Assembly: GCF_006546825.1 (NCBI RefSeq)
Contig: NZ_VICC01000002.1
Coordinates: 62,001 to 126,000 of the forward strand
DNA: 64,000 bases
Origin: Actinomyces oris
GTDB taxonomy: Bacteria; Actinomycetota; Actinomycetes; Actinomycetales; Actinomycetaceae
Direction of reading: 5' to 3'
The position numbers were made by a program, and so were the translations under genes. Below are positions 1-8,004 of this stretch, piece after piece (position 1 is the stretch's first letter; each line of letters begins with the position of its first letter). Below the pieces are notes generated by a model. The model was given only the letters and a program-made list of their open reading frames with translations, was not told the origin of the DNA and did no database searches.

Positions 1-870
1 CACGGGCAGGGCGTCGCCCAGGGAGCCGTAGGTTCCGGCCACCAGGATCTGGGGGCGCTCCACGATGGCGCCCAGCCAGGTATAGGCGTCACGCACGGCG
101 TCGAGGACGCGCTGGCGCTCCACGTTCCAGGAGTCGGAGACCAGGGCGGGCTCGTCGAGCTGGACCCAGGTGGCGCCGGCCTCGTGCAGGTCCATGAGGA
201 GGTGGCCGTAGGCGTGCAGGACGTCGCTGAGGCGGTCCAGGGGGTGGAAGTCCTCGGCTGCCTCGTCGGAGGGCTTGGCCATGAGCAGGTAGCTCACCGG
301 GCCCACGACGACGGGGCGGACCTCGGTCCCGACGGCCTTGGCCTCGCGGACCTGGTCGGCGATGGCGGTGTCGACGTAGTCGATGGGGGTGGAGGCGTCG
401 ATCTCGGGGACCAGGTAGTGGTAGTTGGAGTCCAGCCACTTGGTCATCTCCATGGCGGGACGGGCGCCCTCACCACGGGCCAGTGTGAAGTAGCCCTCGA
501 CATCGAGGGCGCCGTCGGCGTTCAGCAGGTCGCGGAAACGGGCGGGCGCAGCGCCCAGGGTGGCGGTCACCTGAAGAACCTGGTCGTACAGGGTGAAGTC
601 CGCCGGCACCGAGGCGGGCTGAGTCAGCCCCAGGTCCGTCAGGCGCGAGCGGGTCGCCCCGCGCAGCTCGGCAGCGGCGTGCTTGAGCTCATCGACGCTC
701 AGGTTCCCCTTCCAGAAGGACTCCACGGCGCGTTTGAGCTCACGGTCCCTTCCGATGCGGGGGTATCCCAGGATGGTGGCCCCCGGCAGGGGGGCGGAGG
801 GGACCTGTGACTCGGTCACGGCGATCTCAGCCGGCGAGGCGGGGGCGACCGACTCAGGGGTGGCGCTCAT
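1..870 (-). CDS. metE: Cobalamin-independent methionine synthase MetE, N-terminal part (cut by window edge)
   Basis: This would transfer the methyl group of 5-methyltetrahydropteroyl-polyglutamate to homocysteine, the last step of methionine synthesis in the cytosol. The 290 visible residues are the N-terminal part of a protein normally near 750 residues; the catalytic zinc-binding C-terminal half lies beyond the left edge. The family signature ILGYPRIGRDRELKRA is at about residues 33-48, followed by an SFWKG segment. The ATG at 870 has an AAGGAG site 5 bases upstream. It overlaps the metF stop by 4 bases (ATGA), so the two are probably translated together and share the riboswitch upstream of metF. 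The frame is open to the edge. Confidence 0.93.
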   Translation of the reverse strand, partial: MSATPESVAPASPAEIAVTESQVPSAPLPGATILGYPRIGRDRELKRAVESFWKGNLSVDELKHAAAELRGATRSRLTDLGLTQPASVPADFTLYDQVLQVTATLGAAPARFRDLLNADGALDVEGYFTLARGEGARPAMEMTKWLDSNYHYLVPEIDASTPIDYVDTAIADQVREAKAVGTEVRPVVVGPVSYLLMAKPSDEAAEDFHPLDRLSDVLHAYGHLLMDLHEAGATWVQLDEPALVSDSWNVERQRVLDAVRDAYTWLGAIVERPQILVAGTYGSLGDALPV

Positions 871-2075
871 GCATTCTCCTTGGTGATGGTGGTGAGGGGC
901 TGAACGGGGTGGTGGGAAGACACTGTTGCGCGGGCAGAGCCACAGCGCAGGAAAGAAGGGCCTCGGCCGGGTGTGGCCTGGAGGTATCCGCGATCGACGG
1001 CGTCGCGCACCTCCCGATCGGGCGCGGCTCCAGCCAGGATGCCGCCCAGACGCAGGTGGCTGATGACGTCGAGGGCCGGTCGGGTACGGTTGAAGGTGTA
1101 CAGGTGCAGACCGGGGGCGCCGGCGCGCAGCAGCGCTGTGGCCAGGTCGAGCGTCGCGCCGATGCCGCGTTCCACGAGGGTGGCGCCGCTGGCCGATCCC
1201 AGCGAGGATCGCAGGCCGGCGGGCACGCGCACCCCGGTGAGCGCCTCAAGACGGGTGAGCCGACGCAGGTCGGTCAGTGGGATCACGCCGGGAAGGATCG
1301 GGATGCTCACCCCCGCGTAGGAGGCCGCGTTGGTCAGCGCCACATAGTCGGCCGCGTCGTAGAACACCTGGGTGATCGCCATGTCGGCCCCGGCGGCCTG
1401 CTTGGCGGCCAGGACCTCAATGGCCTCGATGTGGTCGTTGGTGGCCGGGTAGGCGGCCACGGCGATCGTGACGTGGCGCCTGCCGTCACCGAAGAAGTCG
1501 GCCTCGACCTCCCTAATGACCCGGACGAGGTCGTCGGCGTGGCGCAGTTCCCCGGCGACATCCTCGGCCCGGGTACCGGCTGGCGGGTCGCCGCGCAGGG
1601 CGAGGAAGCGCCGTACTCCCATGCGCAGGAAGCGAGTGACGATGTCGACGGCCTCCTGCTTGCGATAGCCGATACAGGTCAGGTGAGCCATGAGGGGGAT
1701 GGTGCTGGAGTCCAGCACGTGGGCGAGCACGCACTCGGAGGGGTTGGTCTGCTCCTGGACCGCGCGCACGCGGGGGGCCTCGCACCGGCCCGCCTCGGGC
1801 TCATGCGCGCTCCCCTGGCGCCCGCCGCCAGTGACCCCGCCGGCGGGGTCAGTGACGAAGGTCGGCCGGTAGGTCACCGAGACGAAGTCGGGCCCGGTGG
1901 CCAGGAGCCTGTCAATGCGGCCCCAGGTGGCCGAGGCTGCCTTACCCGGTCGAGGGGGGAACAGCTCCAGGCTGACGGTGGGCAGTCGCCGAGCGGTTCC
2001 GGTCTCAGCGCTGCTCAAGGCCTCGCCGCGACTGCCGGCCGCGGCGGTGGGCCCGGTGGGCTCGTTGTCGTGCAC
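867..2075 (-). CDS. metF: 5,10-methylenetetrahydrofolate reductase MetF (unusually long, divergent)
   Basis: Flavoenzyme that makes 5-methyltetrahydrofolate, the methyl donor used by MetE encoded next. The core is recognisable: SLELFPPRPG with the catalytic Glu near the N-terminus, SVTY, AHLTCIG, LALRGDPPAG and LHLYTFNRT near the end. At 402 residues it is about 100 longer than usual. The usual GAGGS folate/FAD loop after SVTY is replaced by about 60 residues rich in Gly, Arg and Glu before AHLTCIG, and a roughly 45-residue tail follows the TIM barrel. I chose GTG at 2075 because GGAG sits 5 bases upstream and a SAM-I riboswitch ends just before it; the longer frame starting at 2174 would read through that riboswitch. 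Function is likely, but the altered loop needs caution. Confidence 0.85.
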   Translation of the reverse strand: MHDNEPTGPTAAAGSRGEALSSAETGTARRLPTVSLELFPPRPGKAASATWGRIDRLLATGPDFVSVTYRPTFVTDPAGGVTGGGRQGSAHEPEAGRCEAPRVRAVQEQTNPSECVLAHVLDSSTIPLMAHLTCIGYRKQEAVDIVTRFLRMGVRRFLALRGDPPAGTRAEDVAGELRHADDLVRVIREVEADFFGDGRRHVTIAVAAYPATNDHIEAIEVLAAKQAAGADMAITQVFYDAADYVALTNAASYAGVSIPILPGVIPLTDLRRLTRLEALTGVRVPAGLRSSLGSASGATLVERGIGATLDLATALLRAGAPGLHLYTFNRTRPALDVISHLRLGGILAGAAPDREVRDAVDRGYLQATPGRGPSFLRCGSARATVSSHHPVQPLTTITKENA

Positions 2076-2080
2076 GTCGT

Positions 2081-2165
2081 CTCCATCGATCCTGGCTGAA
2101 GCACCCGCGTACCGGGTTGCTGCGGCGTCATGGAACCAGGTCTCTCGGCCGCTCTGGATGGTCGA
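2081..2165 (-). promoter_or_regulatory. SAM-I (S-box) riboswitch controlling metF-metE
   Basis: Read on the minus strand, the segment follows the S-box consensus in order: CAGAGCGG, GAGAGACCTGG, CCATGACGCC, AGCAACCC, a short P3 hairpin (CCCG/CGGG) and GGGTGCTTCAGCC. P2 can form by GCGGC pairing with GCCGC. P1 can form between CCATC (2161-2157) and GATGG (2087-2083). The 3' strand of P1 contains the GGAG ribosome site of metF, so SAM binding would hide the start signal. That makes it a translational switch without a separate terminator. S-boxes in front of metF/metE are well known in Gram-positive bacteria. Confidence 0.82.
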
Positions 2166-2228
2166 GCGTATCAAACCACGACTGTTTCCCAGCCCCGCCG
2201 CCGTCCCACATAGCGAGAACCGATCCGC

Positions 2229-2630
2229 TCAGCCGTTGGCCCACTTCTCACCCCATCGTGTCCAGCAGGCGAGCCGTTGCGGCGGGGCCCAGCTCGAGTC
2301 CCCGGTGCCGACCTCTCCGGTGGCCGCCGAGACCACCAAGGAGGCCAGGCTCGGTTCGCCTCGAGCAGCGCAGTCATGGGCGATCATGGAGAGCAAAGGC
2401 CCCATATGACGTGGCAGCACGCTCCGTCCGATCGAGTCGCTGAGCTCGCCGTAGGTGATGACCTCACGGTGCTGCGCGACCTCTATCAGGACGGAGCGTG
2501 CTGCGTTGGTGGCCTCAGCCAGCCTCGGGGTGAGTCGGCGCATCCTGTCCCCCACTGGGAAGTAGTCACCGACGGTGATGGCGAGCGACTCAGTCACGGT
2601 GTGATGATCCGGGTTGTCCGGGCTCTTCAC
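2229..2630 (-). CDS. Small protein of unknown function with a winged-helix-like core
   Basis: About 133 residues, not firmly recognised. The middle, REVITYGELSDSIG, then a helix with HMGPLLSMIAHDCAARG, then PSLASLVVSAATGEVG, resembles a recurring bacterial module (ITYGEL, a small-residue helix, PxLxxLVV...TG) that looks like a winged-helix fold. No catalytic motif is visible, and the alkyltransferase PCHR motif is absent. GTG at 2630 is preferred because GAGGA lies about 8 bases upstream; GTG at 2654 is possible. It starts about 40 bases after the stop of the surface protein gene and ends about 70 bases before the metF riboswitch, so it may be the tail of the former transcript. Confidence 0.6.
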   Translation of the reverse strand: MKSPDNPDHHTVTESLAITVGDYFPVGDRMRRLTPRLAEATNAARSVLIEVAQHREVITYGELSDSIGRSVLPRHMGPLLSMIAHDCAARGEPSLASLVVSAATGEVGTGDSSWAPPQRLACWTRWGEKWANG

Positions 2631-2671
2631 AAGCTCGTCCTCGCTGCGCCTCACCCCGAGGCCAGCAGCGA

Positions 2672-5185
2672 TCAGCTGGCCATGCGACGGCGCACCAGGA
2701 TGAATCCGCCGCCCAGGGCGATGGCGGCCACCGCGAGGACGATGCCGGTCATGCTGGCACCGGTGAGCGGAAGACGGCTATCACCAGTAGCCGCTGCAGC
2801 CGCAGCGGCCTGGCCCTGACCGCCCTGAGCGTTGCCGCCGGGCTTGGCGATTCCGGAGTTCTTCTGACCGGCCCCCGCCTTGGAGTTGGAGGGGCTGGCG
2901 CCCTGTGCGTCCTTGCCATCGGTACCGGCGGCCCCATTGGTGACGGTCGAGCCGTTGTTGTCGGCCTTGTCACCGTTGTTGGCCTTGTCACCGTTGTTGG
3001 CCTTGTCGCCGTTGTTGGCGGCCTTGTCACCGTTATTGGCGGCCTTGTCACCGTTATTGGCGTTGCCGCCGTTGTTGTTGGCGGCTTTACCACCGTTGTT
3101 GGCGTTGCCGCCGTTGTTGTTGGCGGCCTTGTCACCATTGTCGGCAGCCTTGCCACCGTTGTTGGCGTTGTCAGCGGGGGCGTCCCCGGCACCGGGAACG
3201 GCGCCGCCGCCCCAGGCGACGTTGACCAGCGCACCGCGGTCCACGGGGACGTTGGCGTTGACGCCGAGGGTCTTGGCGATGTCCTCGGGCAGGGCGTGAC
3301 CGTTACCGGAGGCGGGGCTTCCCTCCTTGAGGTGGAAGTCCGAGGTCTTGTCCATCGGGTTGACGGACTCCTTGACGAAGAACGGGTTGTTCTCCGGGGA
3401 ACCATGCAGGTCCAGACCGTTGGACTCCTTGCCCTCGGCCTTGACGCTCGAGCTGGCCGTGAAGTCCGAGAGCTTCTCGGCGTTGACCGACTGGTTCATG
3501 CGGTCGGCGCCCCAGTTCCACAGGACCGTGGTCGACAGGGTCTGGGGGTTCTCGTGGCGGTAGTAGACGTCGTAGTCGATGCTGGAGACCATCTCATTGG
3601 CGTACACCGCGCCGGAGCCGTCCTGGTTGGCCCCACCCAGGACCTGGACCATGGCCGAGTAGCGCCACGGGTCCCCGGGCATGGGGGTGGTCTGCTCGGA
3701 GGAGAAGATGTTGTTCATCACCTTGGTGTTGGTGGTGTCCCAGCTCAGTCCGTGCTCGGCGCTCCACTTCTGCACCTGGGTGCACACACCCTGGGCGTTG
3801 CGGGCGTTGCAGCCGTCGGAACGGGTGTCCTCCTGGATCCACAGGCTGGTGAGCGCGTGGGAGACGGTGTTGTTCCACACGCGGGTGTCGTTGGACCCGG
3901 AGACGTGGATACCGATACCGGCCCCGGCCACGATGTTGGAGGCGATGAGGTTGTTGGAGGAGACCTCGTTGAAGATCGCCACCGGGACGTTGACGAAGTA
4001 GTTGCCAACGATCTCGGAGTCGATCACGCCCTCGTCGAACCAGACTCCCGCGGCCCGGTTCTGGTCATAGGCCGAGGGGTCGGAGATGTCCGTGCCGGTG
4101 GCCGAGTAGTCCACGGTGTTGTTGGCGAAGCGGATGTTCTTGGAGTGGGTGATCTTGGTGTCGGCCAGGGTGCAGTAGGCGCCGCAGTCCTTCGTGATGA
4201 AGCCGGAGGTGTTGTTGTTCCTCCACATGTTGTTCTCCACCTTGGCACCGCTGGAGTCGTTGATGCCGAAGGCGTTGGAGCCGTTGTTCTCGAACAGGTT
4301 GTTCGACACGACCGCGTTGGTCGAGTCGATGACCTGCAGCGCACCGGCCGTCGAGGAGTAGCGGAAGGTGGAGTTCTCAATGCGAGGAGCACCGTGAGCG
4401 GCCACGACCATTCCACCACCGGAGATGGTGCCGATCTCGGGGTCCTCGTAGTCCCAGCGCTGCACCGCGGAGTACTTCTCCACCGTCAGCCCCGACAGAG
4501 TGATGTTGTCGGTGTTGAAGGACAGGGCGCGGGAGTGCTGGACCACCTCGACCTGGTGCTGGTTGGGGTCGACACCGATGACGTAGGAGGTGCCCCGGTG
4601 CGGCTTGACGTTGTAGCCGGCCTGGTTGTTCTTCGGGTTCTTCAGGGTGACCGGGTCGGGGTCGTCCACGTAGAAGGTGGACTCGGTGACCTCGGCGCGA
4701 CTGAGCACCTGGGTCAGGGGCTTACCGTCCACGAACACCTGCTCGGGGTGGGCGGCGATCCCCTCCTTGGCGGGGTCGGCATTGATGGTGCAGACCGTGC
4801 AGAAGCGGACCATGTCCTTGCCCGTGGACCACTTCCCGTCACCGCCGGCACTCCAGCTCTTGGGGACCTCGGCACCGGTGAGGACCGGCTTGGCACCCTC
4901 GGCCGCCTTGATGGTCACGCCCTTGTCGACGGCGAGCTCGCCCTCACGGTAGGTACCGTTGGCCAGCTCGATGGTGTCTCCGCCGCCGGCCTTCTTCAGG
5001 GCGGCTCCAATGGTCTGAAGGGGCTTGGCAGCGGTTCCGTCTCCCGCGTCCGACCCTCCCTCGGCCGAGACATGGATGATGTTGCCGTCGGCGGCGGCGG
5101 CTTGTGGTGCATGAGTCACGGCCAGAACAGGCGCCGACAGCGATAGAGCGAGTATCGCCATCTGGGCGACGATTCGACGCTTCAT
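2672..5185 (-). CDS. LPLTG cell-wall-anchored right-handed beta-helix surface protein
   Basis: An exported protein of 837 residues. Residues 1 to about 32 form a Sec signal peptide (KRR, hydrophobic core, AQAAAA). A DUF1565-like start to a parallel beta-helix follows (HVSAEGGSDAGDGTAAKPL), then many Asn-rich helix rungs (NNLFENNGSNAFG, NNMWRNNNTSG) typical of polysaccharide-binding or lyase folds. Three close Cys pairs (FCTVC, CGAYC and CNARNAQGVC) may form disulfides. A low-complexity Asn-Gly-Asp-Lys-Ala stalk covers about residues 670-765. Next come LPLTG at 805-809, a hydrophobic stretch and RRR, the sortase A signal. The start has GGAGACGGAG upstream. The ligand or substrate is unknown; a glycan is likely. 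The region before it is AT-rich and probably holds the promoter. Confidence 0.9.
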   Translation of the reverse strand: MKRRIVAQMAILALSLSAPVLAVTHAPQAAAADGNIIHVSAEGGSDAGDGTAAKPLQTIGAALKKAGGGDTIELANGTYREGELAVDKGVTIKAAEGAKPVLTGAEVPKSWSAGGDGKWSTGKDMVRFCTVCTINADPAKEGIAAHPEQVFVDGKPLTQVLSRAEVTESTFYVDDPDPVTLKNPKNNQAGYNVKPHRGTSYVIGVDPNQHQVEVVQHSRALSFNTDNITLSGLTVEKYSAVQRWDYEDPEIGTISGGGMVVAAHGAPRIENSTFRYSSTAGALQVIDSTNAVVSNNLFENNGSNAFGINDSSGAKVENNMWRNNNTSGFITKDCGAYCTLADTKITHSKNIRFANNTVDYSATGTDISDPSAYDQNRAAGVWFDEGVIDSEIVGNYFVNVPVAIFNEVSSNNLIASNIVAGAGIGIHVSGSNDTRVWNNTVSHALTSLWIQEDTRSDGCNARNAQGVCTQVQKWSAEHGLSWDTTNTKVMNNIFSSEQTTPMPGDPWRYSAMVQVLGGANQDGSGAVYANEMVSSIDYDVYYRHENPQTLSTTVLWNWGADRMNQSVNAEKLSDFTASSSVKAEGKESNGLDLHGSPENNPFFVKESVNPMDKTSDFHLKEGSPASGNGHALPEDIAKTLGVNANVPVDRGALVNVAWGGGAVPGAGDAPADNANNGGKAADNGDKAANNNGGNANNGGKAANNNGGNANNGDKAANNGDKAANNGDKANNGDKANNGDKADNNGSTVTNGAAGTDGKDAQGASPSNSKAGAGQKNSGIAKPGGNAQGGQGQAAAAAAATGDSRLPLTGASMTGIVLAVAAIALGGGFILVRRRMAS
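2935..3170 (-). repeat. Short tandem repeats coding the Asn/Gly/Lys stalk of the surface protein
   Basis: About 235 bases made of near-identical 15-27 base units built from gttgttggc, cttgtc and accg. On the coding strand they give AANNGDK, ANNGDK and GGNANNGGK blocks. The units keep the reading frame. Such arrays often change length by slippage or recombination, which would alter how far the domain projects from the wall. Confidence 0.85.
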
Positions 5186-5203
5186 GGTGTCTCCGTCTCC
5201 GTA

Positions 5204-5371
5204 GTGTTATCAGAACGCCGTTACCCTACCGTGATAAATTTTGTTTGGCATCCGTTATATCCGTATACTTCTGAGAGACGCTTCTCTCACTCGCCTCGTC
5301 GCCGGCCGCCCTGCCGGGGCGCTACCTGCTCCGACGTGCGCATCTCGTGCCCCGTCTGCGAGGATCCACCT
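5204..5371. promoter_or_regulatory. AT-rich divergent promoter region between surface protein and S4 gene
   Basis: About 5220-5275 is clearly more AT-rich than the surroundings (gataaattttgtttgg, ttatatccgtatac). It lies upstream of both the minus-strand surface protein and the plus-strand S4 gene. A 6-bp inverted repeat GAGAGA/TCTCTC at 5273-5288 sits in it and could be an operator. I could not assign -35 and -10 elements with confidence. Confidence 0.45.
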
Positions 5372-5638
5372 ATGACGCACGCAACATCTCAGCGCCCATC
5401 CCGGTACCCACTCATCTCAGTGTCCGGAAGCATCCGGCTCGGCCAGTTCCTCAAGCTGGCGGGCCTGGTGGAGGACGGCGTACAGGCGCGCATCGCCATC
5501 CAGTCCGGAGACGTCACAGTCAACGGCGTCGTGGAGACGCGTCGCGGACACCACCTGGCCGGTGGAGACGTCGTTGTCGTCGATCACCCCGCAGGTCAGG
5601 TGGGCGCCGCCGTCGAGCAGCTGGGGCCCGGGCAATGA
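5372..5638 (+). CDS. S4-domain RNA-binding protein (YbcJ type)
   Basis: 88 residues, nearly all one S4 domain: IRLGQFLKLAGLVEDG, then ARIAIQSGDVTVNG and VVETRRGHHLAGGDVV, the alpha-L fold that binds structured RNA. The stand-alone family (YbcJ-like) has an uncertain role, probably in ribosome or RNA metabolism. ATG at 5372 follows AGGA by about 7 bases. The first 15 residues are not part of the domain. The gene is alone on the plus strand, converging on the BCCT transporter gene, with a strong hairpin over its stop codon. Confidence 0.85.
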   Translation: MTHATSQRPSRYPLISVSGSIRLGQFLKLAGLVEDGVQARIAIQSGDVTVNGVVETRRGHHLAGGDVVVVDHPAGQVGAAVEQLGPGQ

Positions 5639-5652
5639 GCCCGGACCCCAGC
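5620..5652. terminator. Hairpin terminator between S4 gene and BCCT gene
   Basis: GCTGGGG (5620-5626) pairs with CCCCAGC (5646-5652), then after one mismatch CCGGGC pairs with GCCCGG, with loop AATGA. The loop contains the S4 stop codon. It can act on both converging transcripts. No T-run follows, as is common in high-GC actinobacteria. Confidence 0.7.
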
Positions 5653-5671
5653 ACCAGGAGCAGTCGCCGAC

Positions 5672-7696
5672 TTAGCCCTCCGGCCTCCGCTCCGATCCCC
5701 TCAGCGCGTCCTCGGCGCCGTCGACGGCGCGGATGTCGGCACTCGGGTCCTGCGCAGCCTCGTCGGTGCCGTCCTGACAACCCTCACCGGCTGCGTCGTC
5801 GCCGTCAGTGGTCGATGACAGGCTGGTGTGCAGCTCGATCGTCTCGACCTCATGCGGCTCGTTGGCCGTCGTGACCGCGGTGGTGACCGAGTCGACCAGG
5901 ACCTGGTTGGCCAGCGAGTGCCGCAGCAGCATGGGGTCGTTGTTGAGATCCTTGTAGAGCGAGACGCACAGCAGCAGCATCACGAAGACGAAGGGCAGCG
6001 CCGAGACGATCGTGATGTCCCGCAGACCGGTGAGGACCTCACGCGGATCATCCCCACCGGCAAGCAGCATGGCTGAGGCCACGCCACCTGTGGCCACGCC
6101 CCAGAAGACGACCGTGAAGCGGCTCGGATCGGTGGCACCGTTCTCCGAGAGCCCTCCCATGACGATGGAGGCCGAGTCGGCACCGGTGACGAAGAAGATC
6201 GCCACCAGGACGACTGCCAGCATCATGAGGACGATGAGGACCACCTTGTGCACGGGCATGGCGTTGAGCAGGTCGAACAGGATCGTGTCGAAGTTCAGGT
6301 CGGGCGTGCCATCGGCCTTGAGATGGACAAGGGAGTGCGCCGCCTGGCCGGCGCGCTCGGCGCGTTCCTGGAGCCCGATGGCGCCGCCACCGAAGATGGC
6401 GAACCAGATGAGGGAGACGACCGAGGGGACGAGCATGACCCCGGTGACGAACTGCCGGATGGTGCGACCCCGCGAGATGCGGGCGATGAACATTCCCACG
6501 AAGGGTGTCCAGGAGATCCACCAGGCCCAGTAGAAGATCGTCCAGGAGGACAGCCACTGGGCCATGTCCTGATTGCCCACAGCCGCCGTGCGCGAGGCCA
6601 TGGCGGGCAGCTCGTCGATGAAGTTGCCGATCGCCGAGGGGATGATGTTGAGGATGAACAGGGTGGGTCCGCCGATGAAGACGATGATCGCCAGCAGCAC
6701 AGCCAGCACCATGTTGATGTTCGACAGCCACTGGATGCCCTTCTCAATGCCGGAGATCGCGGAGGCCACGAAGCAGGCCGTCAGGATCGCGATGATGCCG
6801 ACCATCATCGCGGGGGTGGACTTGGTGACGAGGTTGGTCGACACCATGCCCCCGCCGATCTGCAGGGCTCCCAGCCCCAGGGAGCAGGCCGACCCGAACA
6901 GGGTGGCGACGATCGCCAGGATGTTGATGATGCGCCCGCCGATCCCGTCGATGGCCTGGCGCCCGAACAGGGAGGTGAACATGGCCGAGAAGAGCTGGGA
7001 GCGTCCCAGCCGGTAGGTTCCGTAGGCCATCCCGAGTCCCACCAGGGCATACATCGCCCACGGGTAGATGGTCCAGTGGAACATGGCCGTGCCCAGGGCG
7101 GTACTGGCGGCCTGGGCGGTCTGAGGGTCGACCGTTTCCGGCGGGGGCGACATGTAGAAGTAGAGCGGCTCGCCGACCCCGTAAAAAATCAGTCCGATAC
7201 CCATTCCCGTGGCGAACATCATGGAGACCCAGGAGCCGGTGGAGTACTCGGGCTCCTCTCCGTCTCCACCCAGGGGGATCTTGCCGAACCGGGAGGCCGC
7301 CACGAAGACGACGAAGACGACGAACAGGGTCGAGGACAGGACGAACAGCCAACCGAAGTTGCTGATCGTTCCCCCCAGGGCCCACTTGGAGGCCCTCCCC
7401 AGACCGTGCGGAGAGATGAAGCCCCACACGACGAAGGCGATGGTCGCGGCCGCGGCGACGCCGAAGACCACCTTGTCCATTCCCTCACCGACGTCGTGGG
7501 GCTGGCGGGAGACCGATCTCCTCAAGCGGTCGAGCAGGTGACGCTGGCGGCGTTTCACGGTTGCCGGGGAGGTCTGGAAGGCCGGCGTCGCGGCCGCCGC
7601 GCCCTGGAGGACCTCCCTTGTCCGCCCTTCCTGCGGGCCGGTGTCCCGCTCCTCTTGCAGCGTCAACGTTGGAGGGTTGAAATCCTCGTCACTCAT
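5672..7696 (-). CDS. BCCT-family betaine/carnitine/choline transporter
   Basis: Secondary transporter for quaternary ammonium solutes, normally sodium- or proton-coupled, used for osmoprotection. 674 residues with about 12 membrane spans. Family marks: GMGIGLIFYGVGEPLYFY around the third span, and the signature WTIFYWAWWISWTPFVGMF in the eighth, followed by ISRGRTIRQF. It has a cytosolic N-terminal extension of about 75 residues and a charged acidic C-terminal tail of about 60; in characterised members such tails sense osmotic state. ATG at 7696 has GAGGTAA 4 bases upstream; a TTG three bases earlier is less likely. It is single, with no binding-protein or ATPase neighbours, as expected for BCCT. 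Which solute it carries cannot be read from the sequence. Confidence 0.93.
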   Translation of the reverse strand: MSDEDFNPPTLTLQEERDTGPQEGRTREVLQGAAAATPAFQTSPATVKRRQRHLLDRLRRSVSRQPHDVGEGMDKVVFGVAAAATIAFVVWGFISPHGLGRASKWALGGTISNFGWLFVLSSTLFVVFVVFVAASRFGKIPLGGDGEEPEYSTGSWVSMMFATGMGIGLIFYGVGEPLYFYMSPPPETVDPQTAQAASTALGTAMFHWTIYPWAMYALVGLGMAYGTYRLGRSQLFSAMFTSLFGRQAIDGIGGRIINILAIVATLFGSACSLGLGALQIGGGMVSTNLVTKSTPAMMVGIIAILTACFVASAISGIEKGIQWLSNINMVLAVLLAIIVFIGGPTLFILNIIPSAIGNFIDELPAMASRTAAVGNQDMAQWLSSWTIFYWAWWISWTPFVGMFIARISRGRTIRQFVTGVMLVPSVVSLIWFAIFGGGAIGLQERAERAGQAAHSLVHLKADGTPDLNFDTILFDLLNAMPVHKVVLIVLMMLAVVLVAIFFVTGADSASIVMGGLSENGATDPSRFTVVFWGVATGGVASAMLLAGGDDPREVLTGLRDITIVSALPFVFVMLLLCVSLYKDLNNDPMLLRHSLANQVLVDSVTTAVTTANEPHEVETIELHTSLSSTTDGDDAAGEGCQDGTDEAAQDPSADIRAVDGAEDALRGSERRPEG

Positions 7697-8004
7697 CAAA
7701 TTACCTCATAGACAATACAGTCACCGACTGCTTGTGGACATTACGAGAGTATCAAGATGAAGACGGGGCGCCACGTGAGCACCAACCCTGGCGGAGGTGG
7801 CACGACCTGTGGGAATACCGCCTCAAAAACGGCTTCCACCTTCCCAAAGGCGGACCTGCCGCCCTAAGGAAAGCCGGCTTGTGGCGCACTGATGAGGACA
7901 CAGTGAGATCACAAACGGGTTTGCGAACGGTGCCCGCTCGGGCTGGCATCGGTTGCTCGACGTCCCCATCGGGGCGGGCGATCCACTCCCTGGGAAACGG
8001 CTTT
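7697..8004. other. 308-base gap between dnaE end and BCCT start, no gene seen
   Basis: It holds the minus-strand leader of the BCCT gene at its left side, where tattgt (minus strand, about 7715) could be a -10. Towards dnaE there are short GC-rich inverted repeats (gcccg/cgggc near 7932-7943, cccc/gggg near 7963-7975) that could end dnaE transcripts. Neither is strong. No plausible coding sequence was found. Confidence 0.5.

Noticed and set aside
2076-2174. Longer metF start at 2174
   Set aside because: It would place the N-terminus inside the SAM-I riboswitch; the GTG at 2075 has a well-placed GGAG.
2935-3170. Regular short repeats that could suggest a CRISPR array
   Set aside because: Units are in frame, lack unique spacers and code for the Asn/Gly/Lys stalk; no cas genes are present.
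3296-5146. 616-codon plus-strand frame opposite the surface protein gene
   Set aside because: Composition of a shadow frame (Val, Gly, Asp, His); the minus strand encodes a signal peptide, beta-helix and LPLTG anchor.
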